From assembly GCA_025558075.1 (NCBI GenBank), contig JAHLKF010000047.1:1-54034 (forward strand): a DNA stretch of 54,034 bases, in the 5' to 3' direction. Positions 19,370 through 29,968 of this stretch are shown here, one piece after another; within the stretch, counting starts at the first letter, position 1, and every line of letters starts with the position of its first letter. A program made the translations under genes and the position numbers. The notes under the pieces are model-generated. The model did no database searches, was not told the origin of the DNA, and worked only from the letters and a program-made list of their open reading frames with translations. The DNA comes from Gaertneriomyces semiglobifer (taxonomy: Eukaryota; Chytridiomycota; Chytridiomycetes; Spizellomycetales; Spizellomycetaceae).

Positions 19370-21328
19370 ATCCGCGGGGGCGGAAGCGCGTTTATCCTGC
19401 ATGTATCTAAACGCAAATCAAAAGAATATGTCAGAACATGTCATAGTGAATATACGGTTGCTTTTTCTTTCGAAACACCCAGCTCTTGGAGAAAAAATTA
19501 GGATGTAATCGTTGCATGGTATATACCTCAGGCGGGTATGCCTGTGTTCTCCCAGCCGCTTTCAAAAATCTCTTTACATGCTGCACTATCGATGAATTTA
19601 ACTGACATAGCAATCCGCACATGTGGATGCGAATGTCGAAGACGAGCCAAAAGCAGTCCTAAGGTGTTTCCACCTGATTCTGTTTGATTATAACCAAGTA
19701 GCCAATGGTAGTCAAAATGCACCAAAATGGTGAAATCTTGATGATTCCGCCGCCTTTCTTCTTCGAAATCGTGATAATGCTGCCAGATTGTGGGAGTTGA
19801 GGGCGACACAATCTTCGGATAGAACTTTCGGCTGTCTCTTCATATCGCCACAAACAAAATGATGGGCTTAGATGCCAAAACCAAGGCAACTTCTCCACTC
19901 CAATGCTTCCCACAAGTCTTTGATTTCTCCAAGAATGGTTCACGCCCCCGAAGCACCGAATTCCTGAACAGATAAGATCACAGATGAGCACCTGCCCGTG
20001 TGTCTGCAACGGTGCCTTAGGGTCAAAATCTTGGTTAACCTCAAATCCATACTTCATGGTAGTAGATGGGTTTGAATAATTTCATTTTTTGAGTGGAAAT
20101 CTGCTTACACATCAATACATGCAGTATAAATTCTTTCTGTTTACTTTTGGAATTCGCAAAAGGGAAACCTCTTTGGCTGGCGATCGGCAGTAACAGATAG
20201 TTCCATATGCACTTCCGCTTTAGGAAATAGTTCCTAGACTTCAGCAAACTCTTCCGCAGGCAACCTGTCTGCTTGCTTGGCTTCGCTTCAGAGTCTTTGT
20301 TGTGCCATTCTCTTGGTAAATGGCCTTGAGTATTTGACCTAGTACTATGCTGGGATGACAGGGGAGTGAGCCCTTAATTGATCGATGAATTTTCATGATT
20401 GTCCCCACCTGCGTGCAAGCTATAGAGTTGAGAAGCGTGTGGAGGATTCCAGGTACGTTTCTGAAACCCGCCTGCGTAGCCATCTGTAAGTGAACTTGGC
20501 AATTGTGCAGTAAACGTGGAGGAAACGACTATCGGCTGATGAATGATATTAATGTAAAGAGAGTCAGGGGAGGCAACTTCTTCTATCGCATTAAGCGCCC
20601 ATGAGGTCTCTGGCTACAGTGTACAACCAAACGTCTCTGTACCTTGTGCTGTTACCAAGTCCGCTAGCTTTCTGACTAGGGCAGCGCTTTGCTACCTCAT
20701 CGTTTTCGCCTCTACCCTGCTGTAGAATGGTTGGCTCCGCGCCAAAGTGTTCATTAACGCTCCTCTCTAGGTGCCTATAGTATCCTTCCAGCTGAGCCAG
20801 GCCTTGTATCTCTCACGGTTCACAAACGCTGGAACTCTCTAGTTCAATAGCAGTGACGCCTTCAAACTGATTACCCACATCCTCTCTGGAGTGCTTCACT
20901 GAGTATGCTGTTGAGCTAATGATGTCGACATACCCCACAGATGACCAAACGCACATGCATGAGTGAATTAGCCACGAATCTCCCTCGAGTCGCCAATGAA
21001 TGTGGCATAGTTGCCTTCAACTGCGATTCATAAGAATTGGCTTCTGAGAGGCTGTCTCGAGGGCCAGCAGATATGTAACAGTCTACAAAAGAAACTCGGA
21101 TATGTCAAGATTAAGTGGAGCACATGGTTGTTCGTCTGATGTCAGCAATGGAGGGATTGGTTTGGTTTACTATGAAGACGGCATGAAGAAACGAATCAGC
21201 ATGATGCTCATTCTCATTATCATGTTGCAACAGAAGCTGCCTACTTGACTAAAAACTGCGGCGCGACGTGTTATTTCTTTCCAGATTTTCACTAGTTTCC
21301 CCTTAGGCAGGACAACATTCTACAAAAC
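19370..21328. other. Intergenic region without a supported gene
   Basis: Open frames here are short, overlap one another on both strands and show no recognisable domain or clean splice set. An upstream exon of the potassium channel could lie near 21200-21320, where pyrimidine-rich sequence precedes CCTTAG. Confidence 0.4.
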
Positions 21329-22351
21329 ATGGGAATTCATGTTCTTTTCTGGGCTTCTGTTTTTGACATCCTCTCTATAGTATATCTGTTGAGGGTTGTC
21401 ATCGGAAATAAGTGGAACGGAGCGAAACCCTCCATAGGATCATCTCTGGTACCCTTGTGGCGCACCCTACTGGGAATTACCAACGCCCTTGCGCTCATGA
21501 ACGTCCTCACTTTCGTAATTTTTTCTTTTCGGGAACGAATGCCATCTGCGGCTTTGTGGTTTCTGCGTATCGAAGTCGTGTTCCGTTTCATCGCGACTCT
21601 TGCCATACTCTTTTGGTGGAAAGCGACGATCGACCGTTTCCTATGGACTCAGTCCAGTATTGCCTTTGTCGAATCTATACTGTTCACCTTGGCGGCCCTT
21701 ATCTTGAGGATTGTGCAGTTTATGCAAGAAAAACTGACAAGGCGAGCCTTAGCAGCCACGTCCCTAACTAAACAGCAACGTACTCTTTTGCTCTCTATCA
21801 TTGTTGGGTTCTTTCCCTTGTCGATCTCGGCCGTCGTCTTCGTTTACACTGAAGGGATTCAGTTTGAAACTTCTTGGAATTTTGTCAACGTCACCGCGCT
21901 TACTATCGGTTATGGCAACACCGTCATACATTCCGCCGCTGGAAAGATATTTCTGATCACTTTCGGCAACTTCATGTTGATATGTGTTGCCTTTTTCATC
22001 CTATCTCTCAAATCTTGTCTGCTGCTGCCGCGATACACTGGCGTTAAGGCAATCGTTTTTGGAGGATACGTTTTTCTATTTATATTATTTGGTGCCGTGA
22101 TATTCATGTTCTTGGAAGATTGGAGTTTTCTGAATTCCATCTATTTCGTGTGGGTTACTTTAACGACGATCGGCTACGGAGACGTCGTTCCGAGTAAACC
22201 TCTTGCATTCGAATTCTGGATGCTCTATGTCTACGTTGCCGCTTGTATTCTGGCGACCATTCTGAGTGTCGCTTCGGAATCGATGCACGCACGTGTGCGG
22301 GAAAGGGTTGTCCCTGTTCGTCACTCATCGGTGAATACACTTGCACCTTGA
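21329..22351 (+). CDS. Outwardly rectifying potassium channel, TOK type (8 TM, two pores)
   Basis: The 340-aa frame has four N-terminal membrane segments, then TM5, a first pore with TIGYGN, TM6, TM7, a second pore with TIGYGD and TM8. This 8-TM, two-pore order is the fungal TOK plan; the channel lets K+ out across the plasma membrane. Both selectivity filters are complete. The cytoplasmic tail is only about 35 residues, and the protein is shorter than many fungal TOK channels, so additional exons upstream are possible. ATG 21329 is the first Met, right before TM1. It is host-derived. Confidence 0.8.
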   Translation: MGIHVLFWASVFDILSIVYLLRVVIGNKWNGAKPSIGSSLVPLWRTLLGITNALALMNVLTFVIFSFRERMPSAALWFLRIEVVFRFIATLAILFWWKATIDRFLWTQSSIAFVESILFTLAALILRIVQFMQEKLTRRALAATSLTKQQRTLLLSIIVGFFPLSISAVVFVYTEGIQFETSWNFVNVTALTIGYGNTVIHSAAGKIFLITFGNFMLICVAFFILSLKSCLLLPRYTGVKAIVFGGYVFLFILFGAVIFMFLEDWSFLNSIYFVWVTLTTIGYGDVVPSKPLAFEFWMLYVYVAACILATILSVASESMHARVRERVVPVRHSSVNTLAP

Positions 22352-23018
22352 CACGTCGTCGAAACCTTGACTATATCCTTGACTATCTTGCCCACAAGGT
22401 ATTACTGACACGAAAACTATGAGATACGTCCATGAGGATGATACCCTTTTCTTTCCGCTCAGTAAATTTTTGGGAGAGCAAACCCGTCTCATATTCGATG
22501 TTTGAATTGCAATAGCAATTTTTGCATCCTTGAAAGACTGGAGTTTTCCTTATCACTCAATCTGTATTGGAGCGTTAATTTTCATTTTTGGTCTTGCATG
22601 TCAGGAATCAATCTTTACCACCAAATATCGACCGATTGTTCCCGAACACCAAATATCGACCGATTGTGCGGGAACAGAACAACACTTTTCCAGTCCATTT
22701 TTCGAATGGAAAAAGGTTTTTACCCATTTTCCAAAGATCCAATGAAAAGTGTACTGGACGACCGCGTACCGCTTTGGGTAATCGGCTTAGGTAACCTAAA
22801 AGTCGGGTTAGGCCATGCGAACAGTATATTTGTAGTCAGAGTGCGGCCTATTTTAAGGGCGTGCCCAACCTTGGAATAATATTTTATTTTAAGTGGACTT
22901 ATTTCCTACTCTAGATAGAGTAGCTGCGTTGCAAGGGAATGTGCTGTAAGCTGGTACCATTGTTATGTCAGATCTACTTACACGTCTAAAGAGCTAAGTT
23001 ACATGTCGACGTCCGCCT
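22352..23018. other. Intergenic region with a short tandem duplication
   Basis: No gene is supported. CCAAATATCGACCGATTGT occurs twice in tandem between 22619 and 22670, each followed by a short GGGAAC or CCGAAC motif. The 3' LTR expected for the copia element at 23019 is not seen here. Confidence 0.4.
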
Positions 23019-23270
23019 CTATGTACGCCCCTTTGCCCTTTGCCCCCCGGTAGCAGCGGCAAATGATAAGCTCGGTGATAGGGAAACAGTAACCGGGGTA
23101 GCGTCGACAAGACCATATCGGACGAGCATGTCATCAATGTATTTGCCCTGGTTCAGCGTCAACCTGTGAGCGTCGGCATTTCTTGTTACCTCAATGCCCA
23201 GGATGTACGAAATCTCCCCCATGTCCGCCATCGCCAAACGCCGGGCAAGACCAGCTTTGAGAGCCGTCAT
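23019..23270 (-). pseudogene. Copia reverse transcriptase fragment
   Basis: The 83-aa frame includes MADMGEISYILGIEV and KYIDDMLVRYGL, typical of the C-terminal part of copia RT (RVT_2). The catalytic YVDD region and everything upstream are deleted. Confidence 0.75.
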
Positions 23271-23409
23271 ATGGAGCAGATGGAAGGGTCATCTACATAC
23301 AGGGCAATAAGGTCTGGGGAACCATCAAAAGCAGATGCTATTAACAGTTCAACCGTAGGGGACATAAGAGAAGAGGAGGATGAGTAGTCATCGACGACAG
23401 GCAGGCCGA

Positions 23410-23965
23410 TTAGATTGGAGGCATCATTCCACTCGGGTTCTGCATACCCAACTTACTGGACAAGGTATTGAGGCTCCCCTGACGGGGCAATGCGGTCATT
23501 GACAATGTACTCAATCTCATATTCCTGATCAGGATCATCCGGAGCCGGGTCGACATGGTTGGTTTCGTCGAACGTGACGTCGCGGGACCGATGGATGCGC
23601 TGGGTAAGGGATTGTAGAAGCAGTAACCCGTAGAATCAGTGTAGCCGATCAGCTTCATACGACGAGCCCGGGGTTCGAGCTTTTTGTGAGGACGACGCTC
23701 GACGGGAATGTGAACATAGGCATCAGACCACAAGACCCGCAGGTTGGCGACGTCCGCAGGTGAGCCGTGCCATTTTTCATACGGCGTGGCATGTCCAATA
23801 GCGCGGGACGGGGTGCGCTGCCGGAGGTCGTTGACGGCGACGACGATTTCCCCCCACAGGGGTTGAGGGATGTGACTTGTCAGCATGATCGCCCGGGTTT
23901 GTGACATTAACGTTTGATTATACCGCTCGGCAATGCCGTTTTGCGCGGGTGAGTATGCATGCGTG
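23410..23965 (-). pseudogene. Copia integrase C-terminal part, frameshifted by a deletion
   Basis: YSPAQNGIAERYNQTLMS carries the conserved glutamate of the integrase core, followed by LWGEIVVAVNDL and the ERRPHKKLEPRARRMKLIGY region. About 90 residues of the core, including the second aspartate, are missing between FTHA and YSPAQ, and the two sides are out of frame. Confidence 0.8.
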
Positions 23966-25744
23966 GGTAAATTCGTCGATGAAAGTGACGAGATACGGGC
24001 GATCATCGAGCGTAGGTTGCTTGACGGACTGCACGTCGCTGTGAATGCGACCGAGGACGCGAGTTGCGGGTTGGGGGTTGTCGTGGGTAAATGGAGAGCG
24101 TCGGGACTTAGCGAGATAGCAGCCGGTGCACGTGCAGAGGGTGCCGGAGAAGGCAATGCCATAGGCGCGGAGCGCTAATTTAAGGTTGTCCGAGCTGGGA
24201 TGACCGAAACGGAGGTGCCAGAGGCGCAGGGTGACCGAGTCCGAGGAGCCGGTAGGGTCGGGAGGATCAGCGGGCAAGGAGGTAACACTGGTGGAGTCGT
24301 CGTCAGTGTTGTCGGCGGTCGAGGCGGTCGAGGCGACCGAGACAGGCACGGGAAGTTGCTGTGCCGCTGGGGGCGCAGTAGCGGCTGGCGGCACAGTGAC
24401 GACAGGTGACGCGGGGGCAGCGGTGAAGCGAGTGGGACGACGCACGGTACGGGCGGATTTACGACGGACATAACTAGTATAGGCTTCATATTCAGCCGGA
24501 GAGGTAGTGGTGTACCCAGCAATAAAATAAAGTTTATTGTGACGTATGACATCAGCTACAGGAGCACCCGACTTGCGGTGAGTAATCCGCCCAGCACTAA
24601 GATCAGCCGCGAAGGTGATGGCATAGCATGACTTGGCCAATGACGCAAAAGAAAGCAGGTTGCGCGGACATTTCGGCGCGTAAAGCACGTCAGTAAGCTT
24701 GAGTGAGCCGTCGCGGGTGTTGATGACTAAGGTGCCTTTGCCGTAGGCCGCACCCGTGCCGATGCCGGAGATTTGTTGGGCCGAGGGAAAGGCTTGGAAA
24801 TCCGTGAGAAGGAAACGGTCATGAATGATGCTATGTGTGGCGCCCGAGTCGAGGGCGATCGGGTGTGGTGCGTCGCAGTCCGTGGATAAGACGAGGAAGG
24901 CTTCAGGATCAGTGTCGGTGTCATCCTCGGAATCGTGCCACGAGGAGGAGTCGACAGCGTCGTCATGATCGAATTCAGCGGCATGTGCGGCCGGGCGGTG
25001 CGGAACGTGTTTCTTGACATCAATAACAAGGGGGCAATCACGAATGTAGTGGGAGCCTTGGGCACAGACGTCACAGGGACGGGCCGGTGGCAGCGGGCGG
25101 CGGCGAGGCTGCGTGGTGGCGGCAAATGCCTTGGGAGCACGAGGTTTTGTGTACACGGACGCGTCCAGGTCCAGAGCAGCAATTTGTAGGGCGTCGAGGG
25201 TCTGATTGTCGGCGGGAACGCGATTTCGAATGCGATCACGAACCGAGGCCTTGAGGCCGCAGATGTAGGTGAGACACACCGCGTCGGATTCCAGGGTCGG
25301 TAGTGTCAGACGGATGTTCTCGAAAGCAGCGTTGTGTTCGCCGACGGTGCCGGTTTGAACGAGATTTTGAAGCGCTAAGCGTTGAGAGTCCAGGTAGGCA
25401 GCAGGAATAAAACGCTGACGAAGCGCGCGGCGAAGGTCGGTCCACTGGGTGATGGAGTCGGCTTTGCCCGCGGAGCGGTTCCAGTCCTCGAGCCAGGTCA
25501 GTGCGTGGTCATGGAAATTGCAGACAGCGACTAAGAAAAGGTCTTCCTCGGTGAGATCGGGACGTAGCGTGTGCATCAGGTTGACGGAGCGAATGAAGGT
25601 CAACAGTCGCGGGGCAGCATCAAGGTGATGGCCGTCGAACGGGGTGATTTTCTTGAGCGTGTCGGTTAACAGTCGTTCAGCGAACAGTGACGGGGGGTCG
25701 TCGGCCAGGAATTCATCCTTGGTACTGCGTGTCGAACGGGCCAT
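23918..25744 (-). CDS. Copia gag-protease-(partial) integrase polyprotein
   Basis: This 608-aa frame starts at ATG 25744. The gag part spans about residues 1-235 with a zinc knuckle CDVCAQGSHYIRDC. The aspartic protease motif is IALDSGATHSII. A GAG-pre-integrase zinc-binding segment (LWHLRFGHPSS; CTCTGC) leads into the integrase core with the first aspartate region (YLVTFIDEFTHA). The frame then stops because of the deletion described for 23410-23965. Proline-rich linkers separate the domains. Confidence 0.85.
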   Translation of the reverse strand: MARSTRSTKDEFLADDPPSLFAERLLTDTLKKITPFDGHHLDAAPRLLTFIRSVNLMHTLRPDLTEEDLFLVAVCNFHDHALTWLEDWNRSAGKADSITQWTDLRRALRQRFIPAAYLDSQRLALQNLVQTGTVGEHNAAFENIRLTLPTLESDAVCLTYICGLKASVRDRIRNRVPADNQTLDALQIAALDLDASVYTKPRAPKAFAATTQPRRRPLPPARPCDVCAQGSHYIRDCPLVIDVKKHVPHRPAAHAAEFDHDDAVDSSSWHDSEDDTDTDPEAFLVLSTDCDAPHPIALDSGATHSIIHDRFLLTDFQAFPSAQQISGIGTGAAYGKGTLVINTRDGSLKLTDVLYAPKCPRNLLSFASLAKSCYAITFAADLSAGRITHRKSGAPVADVIRHNKLYFIAGYTTTSPAEYEAYTSYVRRKSARTVRRPTRFTAAPASPVVTVPPAATAPPAAQQLPVPVSVASTASTADNTDDDSTSVTSLPADPPDPTGSSDSVTLRLWHLRFGHPSSDNLKLALRAYGIAFSGTLCTCTGCYLAKSRRSPFTHDNPQPATRVLGRIHSDVQSVKQPTLDDRPYLVTFIDEFTHACILTRAKRHCRAV

Positions 25745-26073
25745 CTAAGAAGAAAGGAAATAAGGGTTGATGAACACAGGCAGGGTATTCAACGGTGTCG
25801 GGAGCATGGAACACAGGCAGGGTGATCCGGGGAGCGTTGAACACAGGCAGGGTGTTCAATAAGCGGGTACAGGCGAACACAGGCAGGGTGTTCAATAAGC
25901 AGGTACAGTGGAACACAGGCGGGATGTTCAATCAGTGTCCGGAGCGTCGTATGTCGGGAAAAACAGCGTGATCGCTCGGTTCAGTGAGGAAACGTTGGTA
26001 ACGGGCCGTTCCACCCGGAGATTGAGGGGCAGAGGTAAACTGGAACAGCTAGCAATGCAAGGGGCTCATAACC

Positions 26074-26312
26074 TGTTGCAGAGGATCACAGCTATGTGCT
26101 TTATCCTTGTAATAAGCTCATTATTATGTCTAAGTCTAGAGATCTCAGTGTGTGTAGGTGCCTGACGTCAGTTAAACTACCCGACGGAAAGGGTCATGTG
26201 ACTTGGGTTAGGGCCTCAGTCACATGGGTCACATGTAACCTGGCACGTGACACATGTGTCAGTAATACTGGGCTATGCTGAACACGTGTACGCGCGGCTG
26301 ATGCGCGCTATA
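26074..26312 (-). repeat. Copia LTR in the right arm
   Basis: The reverse complement of the left-arm LTR: TGTTGCAGAGG at 26074 to ATGCTGAACA at 26284, plus the shared GCGCGC extension to about 26312. The stretch 26313-26640 beyond it has no gene and matches 4571-4910 of the left arm. Confidence 0.7.
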
Positions 26313-26651
26313 CGCGAGAGAAAGGGGTATGATAGTTTGTAACACCTTTTTCGGTATCGATAACGCAAAAGTGGGCGCGGAAGCGGAGTAAATTTCGGAT
26401 AAATTGCGATAAATTTCATAGATTTCGGGGAAAGCGTGTTTTGAAGGAAAAGAAAGGAAATCAATGAATGTTATGAAAGTTTCATGAAAGAAATAGAGTT
26501 TGGATTGTGCGTACGACTCAGGGGATCGGAAGAGCGTGACTCATAGTACGCCACACAGCCACAGAGAGTTTCAGACACTCTCGTGTCGTATATGGAAACT
26601 CATAGAAGGTTTTGGAATATTTTGAGAGGTATTACCCAACGCAGTCATTTA

Positions 26652-27173
26652 TTAAATAGTCAGGTTGTACTCTGACAAACATTCTTCGACAAAGCGCTGC
26701 CAGGCCATCTCTGCAAGCAATACCTCACCATAGCAGGCACGAAGATTGTCATGACCACAGTCCATGATGAAGGCGACAGAACGGGACACGCATATCGCAC
26801 AAAATAGCAAATAGACTTGAGGTTGATATTGTAAGTGTCCTGGAGGTGCACCAGGCTTAAAGTGAAGTTCCACCTCGTAGAGCAATCTTGGCTTATCAGA
26901 ACCTTCAAGAATCACATAGGTTTGATAGCGACGACGCCGAAGACACGAACCTCCTAACTTGGTGACATATGTTCGTTCATCGAGAACAGGACCTAACAAG
27001 CTTCCCATGGGACCAATGCTTTGAGCAAGATGGGTTCTAAAATTGGTGCGCAAACGACGTCCAGTAAAAAGCTTCTCGAAGGTCCGAATACGATCATTCA
27101 TATGGTCTTTGGCGCGGATCCCGAAAATGAGTTTTCGGAGCTCCACAGGAAGATCGTCAAAGGTCGCTGGCAT
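26652..27173 (-). CDS. F-box-like protein of the polinton-like element, 173 aa
   Basis: The frame starts at ATG 27173 with FDDLPVELRKLIFGIRAK, which resembles the beginning of an F-box (LP.EL...I). The remainder has a basic patch (CLRRRRYQ), a β-rich middle (VILEGSDKPRLLYEVEL) and a Cys-containing C-terminus. F-box proteins hand substrates to SCF ubiquitin ligases, and large DNA viruses use them against host factors; here the match is limited to the N-terminal motif, so the role is a suggestion. It is divergent from the 400-aa gene, with 79 nt between the two starts. The left copy is a pseudogene. Confidence 0.5.
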   Translation of the reverse strand: MPATFDDLPVELRKLIFGIRAKDHMNDRIRTFEKLFTGRRLRTNFRTHLAQSIGPMGSLLGPVLDERTYVTKLGGSCLRRRRYQTYVILEGSDKPRLLYEVELHFKPGAPPGHLQYQPQVYLLFCAICVSRSVAFIMDCGHDNLRACYGEVLLAEMAWQRFVEECLSEYNLTI

Positions 27174-27206
27174 GGCAGGTTGAGGAGATTGCTATTATGA
27201 GGTGCA

Positions 27207-27214
27207 TATAAAAA
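27207..27214 (+). promoter_or_regulatory. TATA box of the 400-aa gene
   Basis: TATAAAAA lies 39-46 nt upstream of ATG 27253, suiting a start site about 30 nt downstream. It overlaps codons of the longer open frame from 27202, so the longer start is unlikely. Confidence 0.55.
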
Positions 27215-27252
27215 GAGTAGAGTTTGTGAAATGGAAAAACCAACATGTAACA

Positions 27253-28455
27253 ATGACTGTCGAAGAAAACGTACAAGTACTACACGGTCGTCATGGACGG
27301 ATATTCAAGATTGAAAATGTCACAAACGACGGCCGCTTTGAGATGCAAATGTTTACCGGCATCCATTGGAGTGAAGATATGTTGGACGACGTTAAAGTTC
27401 AAAAGGTTCTTACCCAACGATTACCACCAGAGCTGAGGGAACGTGTTCTGCAATACACTGTGTTGACAATGTTGAAAGGACATGCGATTGCAGAGGCTGC
27501 TAGACTGGTAGCCATCAGCCAACCGTTGTTAAGATGGTTTTTTCGACGGTTCGTCAGGGGTCTTCACACCGTGGATAAAGTCTCTACATTCACCATGATT
27601 CACCAAACGTTGCGAACATTCAACATCTTACCCCTTGTCGCCGGAGCCGCTTTTGAAATTACTCGTGAAGAACGAAATTTCGTCGACGACATCTTTGATA
27701 CGACACTGCAGTACTGTGTTTATCAGTTTCGGAATACTGCTGATTACTCGCCCTGTAACATTCTTTGCAATTACTATGATCAGGATCTTTCATTACACAT
27801 TGCAGAACGCACTGTACAACATGTTACATCGACTCTGGAAGAAGGTAGCGGCAATGACTCGGAATCGATTCGTTCGCAGGATTCGACATGGTCGGAAGAT
27901 GCACCATCAACGATGCAAGAAGAGGAAGACGACGAGGATGACGATGAGTTTATTTTGGACGAATCGGGAGATGATGTCACGTTGATGCACCGCCCTTTCG
28001 TTCCTTCACGCATCCAAACATTTGTGAGACACAGAAGCATGCGACAGATGATGATTCGAGTGCGAGAACGCCCTACAGGTTACGGCGCAGCAGGTGAACA
28101 GCGTTTTAAATCCTTGGGATGGGGAGCGGGTTCCATTGGCACTACCGTATTGTACGAACATTCCTACGGGCCGAATCAACCCCACATCGACACGACCTCA
28201 TCTCATGTGACAATGAAACCAGTCAAGCACCTAATGCATCCGTGTATTGTCATCGGGTTTCAGCAACGTATACCTTACAAGTATGGCGAAAACTGGATCG
28301 AATGGTGTCGTTTCGCTGAACTTGTCAAACTCAGCTGTGATGACGCTGAACTGTTTTTACTCTACAATGAGGATTCAGTGTTTGAATCAACGTTGACAGG
28401 GTTGCTTCCCATTCATCGTCAAAATGTTTTGCTTCATGTACGTATAGATGAATAA
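27253..28455 (+). CDS. 400-aa protein of the polinton-like element, function unknown (intact copy)
   Basis: The chosen start is ATG 27253 (MTVEENVQVLHGRHG) because of the TATA box at 27207. An N-terminal β-rich segment is followed by a helical region (LPPELRERVLQYTVLTMLKG), an acidic low-complexity stretch (EEEDDEDDDEFILDE) at about residue 220-235, and a C-terminal domain with GYGAAG, SIGTTVLYE and IPYKYGENWIEW. No family was recognised. It is conserved in both element copies, and the left one has had its C-terminal domain replaced by an HNH-linked version, so the C-terminal domain is probably important. Confidence 0.65.
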   Translation: MTVEENVQVLHGRHGRIFKIENVTNDGRFEMQMFTGIHWSEDMLDDVKVQKVLTQRLPPELRERVLQYTVLTMLKGHAIAEAARLVAISQPLLRWFFRRFVRGLHTVDKVSTFTMIHQTLRTFNILPLVAGAAFEITREERNFVDDIFDTTLQYCVYQFRNTADYSPCNILCNYYDQDLSLHIAERTVQHVTSTLEEGSGNDSESIRSQDSTWSEDAPSTMQEEEDDEDDDEFILDESGDDVTLMHRPFVPSRIQTFVRHRSMRQMMIRVRERPTGYGAAGEQRFKSLGWGAGSIGTTVLYEHSYGPNQPHIDTTSSHVTMKPVKHLMHPCIVIGFQQRIPYKYGENWIEWCRFAELVKLSCDDAELFLLYNEDSVFESTLTGLLPIHRQNVLLHVRIDE

Positions 28456-28472
28456 AAGACGTACATATATTG

Positions 28473-29180
28473 TTAACCAAAAATCATCGAATACATGGAT
28501 GCGACATGGTTATCTACAGCTCCACTCACACGTTCACGAGTGTACCCATCATGCCATCTTTGTTCAACCTCATGGTTTGCCAACTCTTTCAGTTCCTTCT
28601 TGGTCATCTTGGCACCTTTTTGCTCTTCTTGCTCCTTCACAATGGAGGTGACAAACTTGGTGAACCAGGTTGGGGGCTTGTCCTCTGAAGGATCCAAATT
28701 AGGTTCACTCTTTGGTTTGCGGACACGTTTTGGCTTACTAACACCGTTGCTCACGGTCTCTGTCGGGGGAGACGACACTTGGTCCGAACGTCCTTCGGTT
28801 TCGGTTTCGGAACGAGGGTCCGACTTGGTGTCACTGTTTTCGTTTTCGGTGACGGTTTCTTGCTTCCGTTTGCGGGCTTCACGGCGTTTCGTGTTCGCGG
28901 CTTCCTTTCTAGCCTTGGCAGCATTAGCAGCTTCTTCTTCGGCTTTTACTTTTAAAAGTTCTTCCTCACGACGTTTTTGTTCTTCGGCTAGTTTCTCTTG
29001 GCGGCGTTTCTCGCGAGCTTCCTTCATGTTTTGTTTTTGTTCCTCTGAAAGAGTCCGCTTAGGTTTCGTTTCAACTGACGCTGATGATGTCTCATCCAGT
29101 TTCGTAGGTGGGCCCATCGACTGGGCCGAAGCGACATACAAGGATGGGGAAGTCTTGGTAGGTGCAGCTGACTTTGGCAT
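28473..29180 (-). CDS. Lysine/glutamate-rich coiled-coil protein, 235 aa (right copy)
   Basis: Counterpart of 857-1567. ATG 29180 (MPKSAAPTKTSP) is used although the frame is open to 29228. The central helix, acidic Ser/Thr region and C-terminal WFTKFVTSIVKEQEE block are all kept. The gene converges with the 400-aa gene, with 17 nt between the two stops. Confidence 0.6.
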   Translation of the reverse strand: MPKSAAPTKTSPSLYVASAQSMGPPTKLDETSSASVETKPKRTLSEEQKQNMKEAREKRRQEKLAEEQKRREEELLKVKAEEEAANAAKARKEAANTKRREARKRKQETVTENENSDTKSDPRSETETEGRSDQVSSPPTETVSNGVSKPKRVRKPKSEPNLDPSEDKPPTWFTKFVTSIVKEQEEQKGAKMTKKELKELANHEVEQRWHDGYTRERVSGAVDNHVASMYSMIFG

Positions 29181-29308
29181 GTTGGAGCGGCGTCTACACA
29201 AAAAGAATGAATAATCAAGTGTGCACAAGAAGAAAAAAGAAAACGAGGTATCTATTGCGTCGGACGGTCGTGTGAGGGTGTAAGGTACAGTATGAGGTGC
29301 ACACTATC

Positions 29309-29956
29309 TCATAATCCTTTCATTTCATCAAGGAGCGACCCAACAGACCCCGCCGCAGCATGAGGGATCACCACTCCACCAGATGAAGCCCTGCTACTCA
29401 ACGCTCGACGTTCCGTCACACTGGTTCCCTGTGATGGTGGACCGTGATGACGCCCTGTGGGGCCAACCAAACGGGTCGTTCGGTATTTCATCCACTTGTC
29501 ACTAGGAGAGGAGGTCTTCAAGTTAAGCACACCACCTTTCATTATTTTACCTGTGCGGTACTCGATACCCTCCATAGGATCGTCTTGATAGGTAACCTTG
29601 TGAATTTGATCAACGTTACCACCGTAAAAGGCGTTTGGAGGACCTTCCGAACGTCCAGCAATGACAGGTGTTGTTCCATGTGGGGGTTGTCGGAGTCTCA
29701 CAGATGTAGGAGTACGTTTCATGGCTGACTCGGTTTGAGTGGCCAACGTATGAAATCTTCCAAAAGGGTAAGGGGCTTGTATCACCGCCTTGACATCGGA
29801 TTTCCGGAAGTCTTGATAAATGGTTTTTGCAATGGTAGTACGGGTACGATGTTCTCGCCAGTTGGCAACGGGAAAGTAACGGGTTCCGCAACTTCCAACA
29901 TTCACACGTTCTATCGGTCTGCGTGGTGCGTACACGGTAACGTTATCGATGCCCAT
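29309..29956 (-). CDS. Polinton-like element protein, 215 aa (right copy), function unknown
   Basis: Counterpart of 83-730 with a few substitutions, for example TQTESAM for the left copy's AQTDSAM. Preservation of the frame in both copies suggests recent selection or recent duplication. Basic, Gly/Pro-rich composition fits a virion protein. Confidence 0.6.
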   Translation of the reverse strand: MGIDNVTVYAPRRPIERVNVGSCGTRYFPVANWREHRTRTTIAKTIYQDFRKSDVKAVIQAPYPFGRFHTLATQTESAMKRTPTSVRLRQPPHGTTPVIAGRSEGPPNAFYGGNVDQIHKVTYQDDPMEGIEYRTGKIMKGGVLNLKTSSPSDKWMKYRTTRLVGPTGRHHGPPSQGTSVTERRALSSRASSGGVVIPHAAAGSVGSLLDEMKGL

Positions 29957-29968
29957 GACAGTGTCACG

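Larger units (their letters stand above)
23019..26312 (-). mobile_element. Copia (Ty1) retrotransposon, internally deleted
   Basis: Read on the minus strand: LTR (26312/26284-26074), leader, gag-protease-integrase frame, a truncated integrase, and a scrap of reverse transcriptase at 23270-23019. The order gag, protease, integrase, RT defines copia. Most of RT, all of RNase H and the 3' LTR are absent, so it cannot move by itself. It sits at the same place beyond the polinton-like element as the stub in the left arm. Confidence 0.85.
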
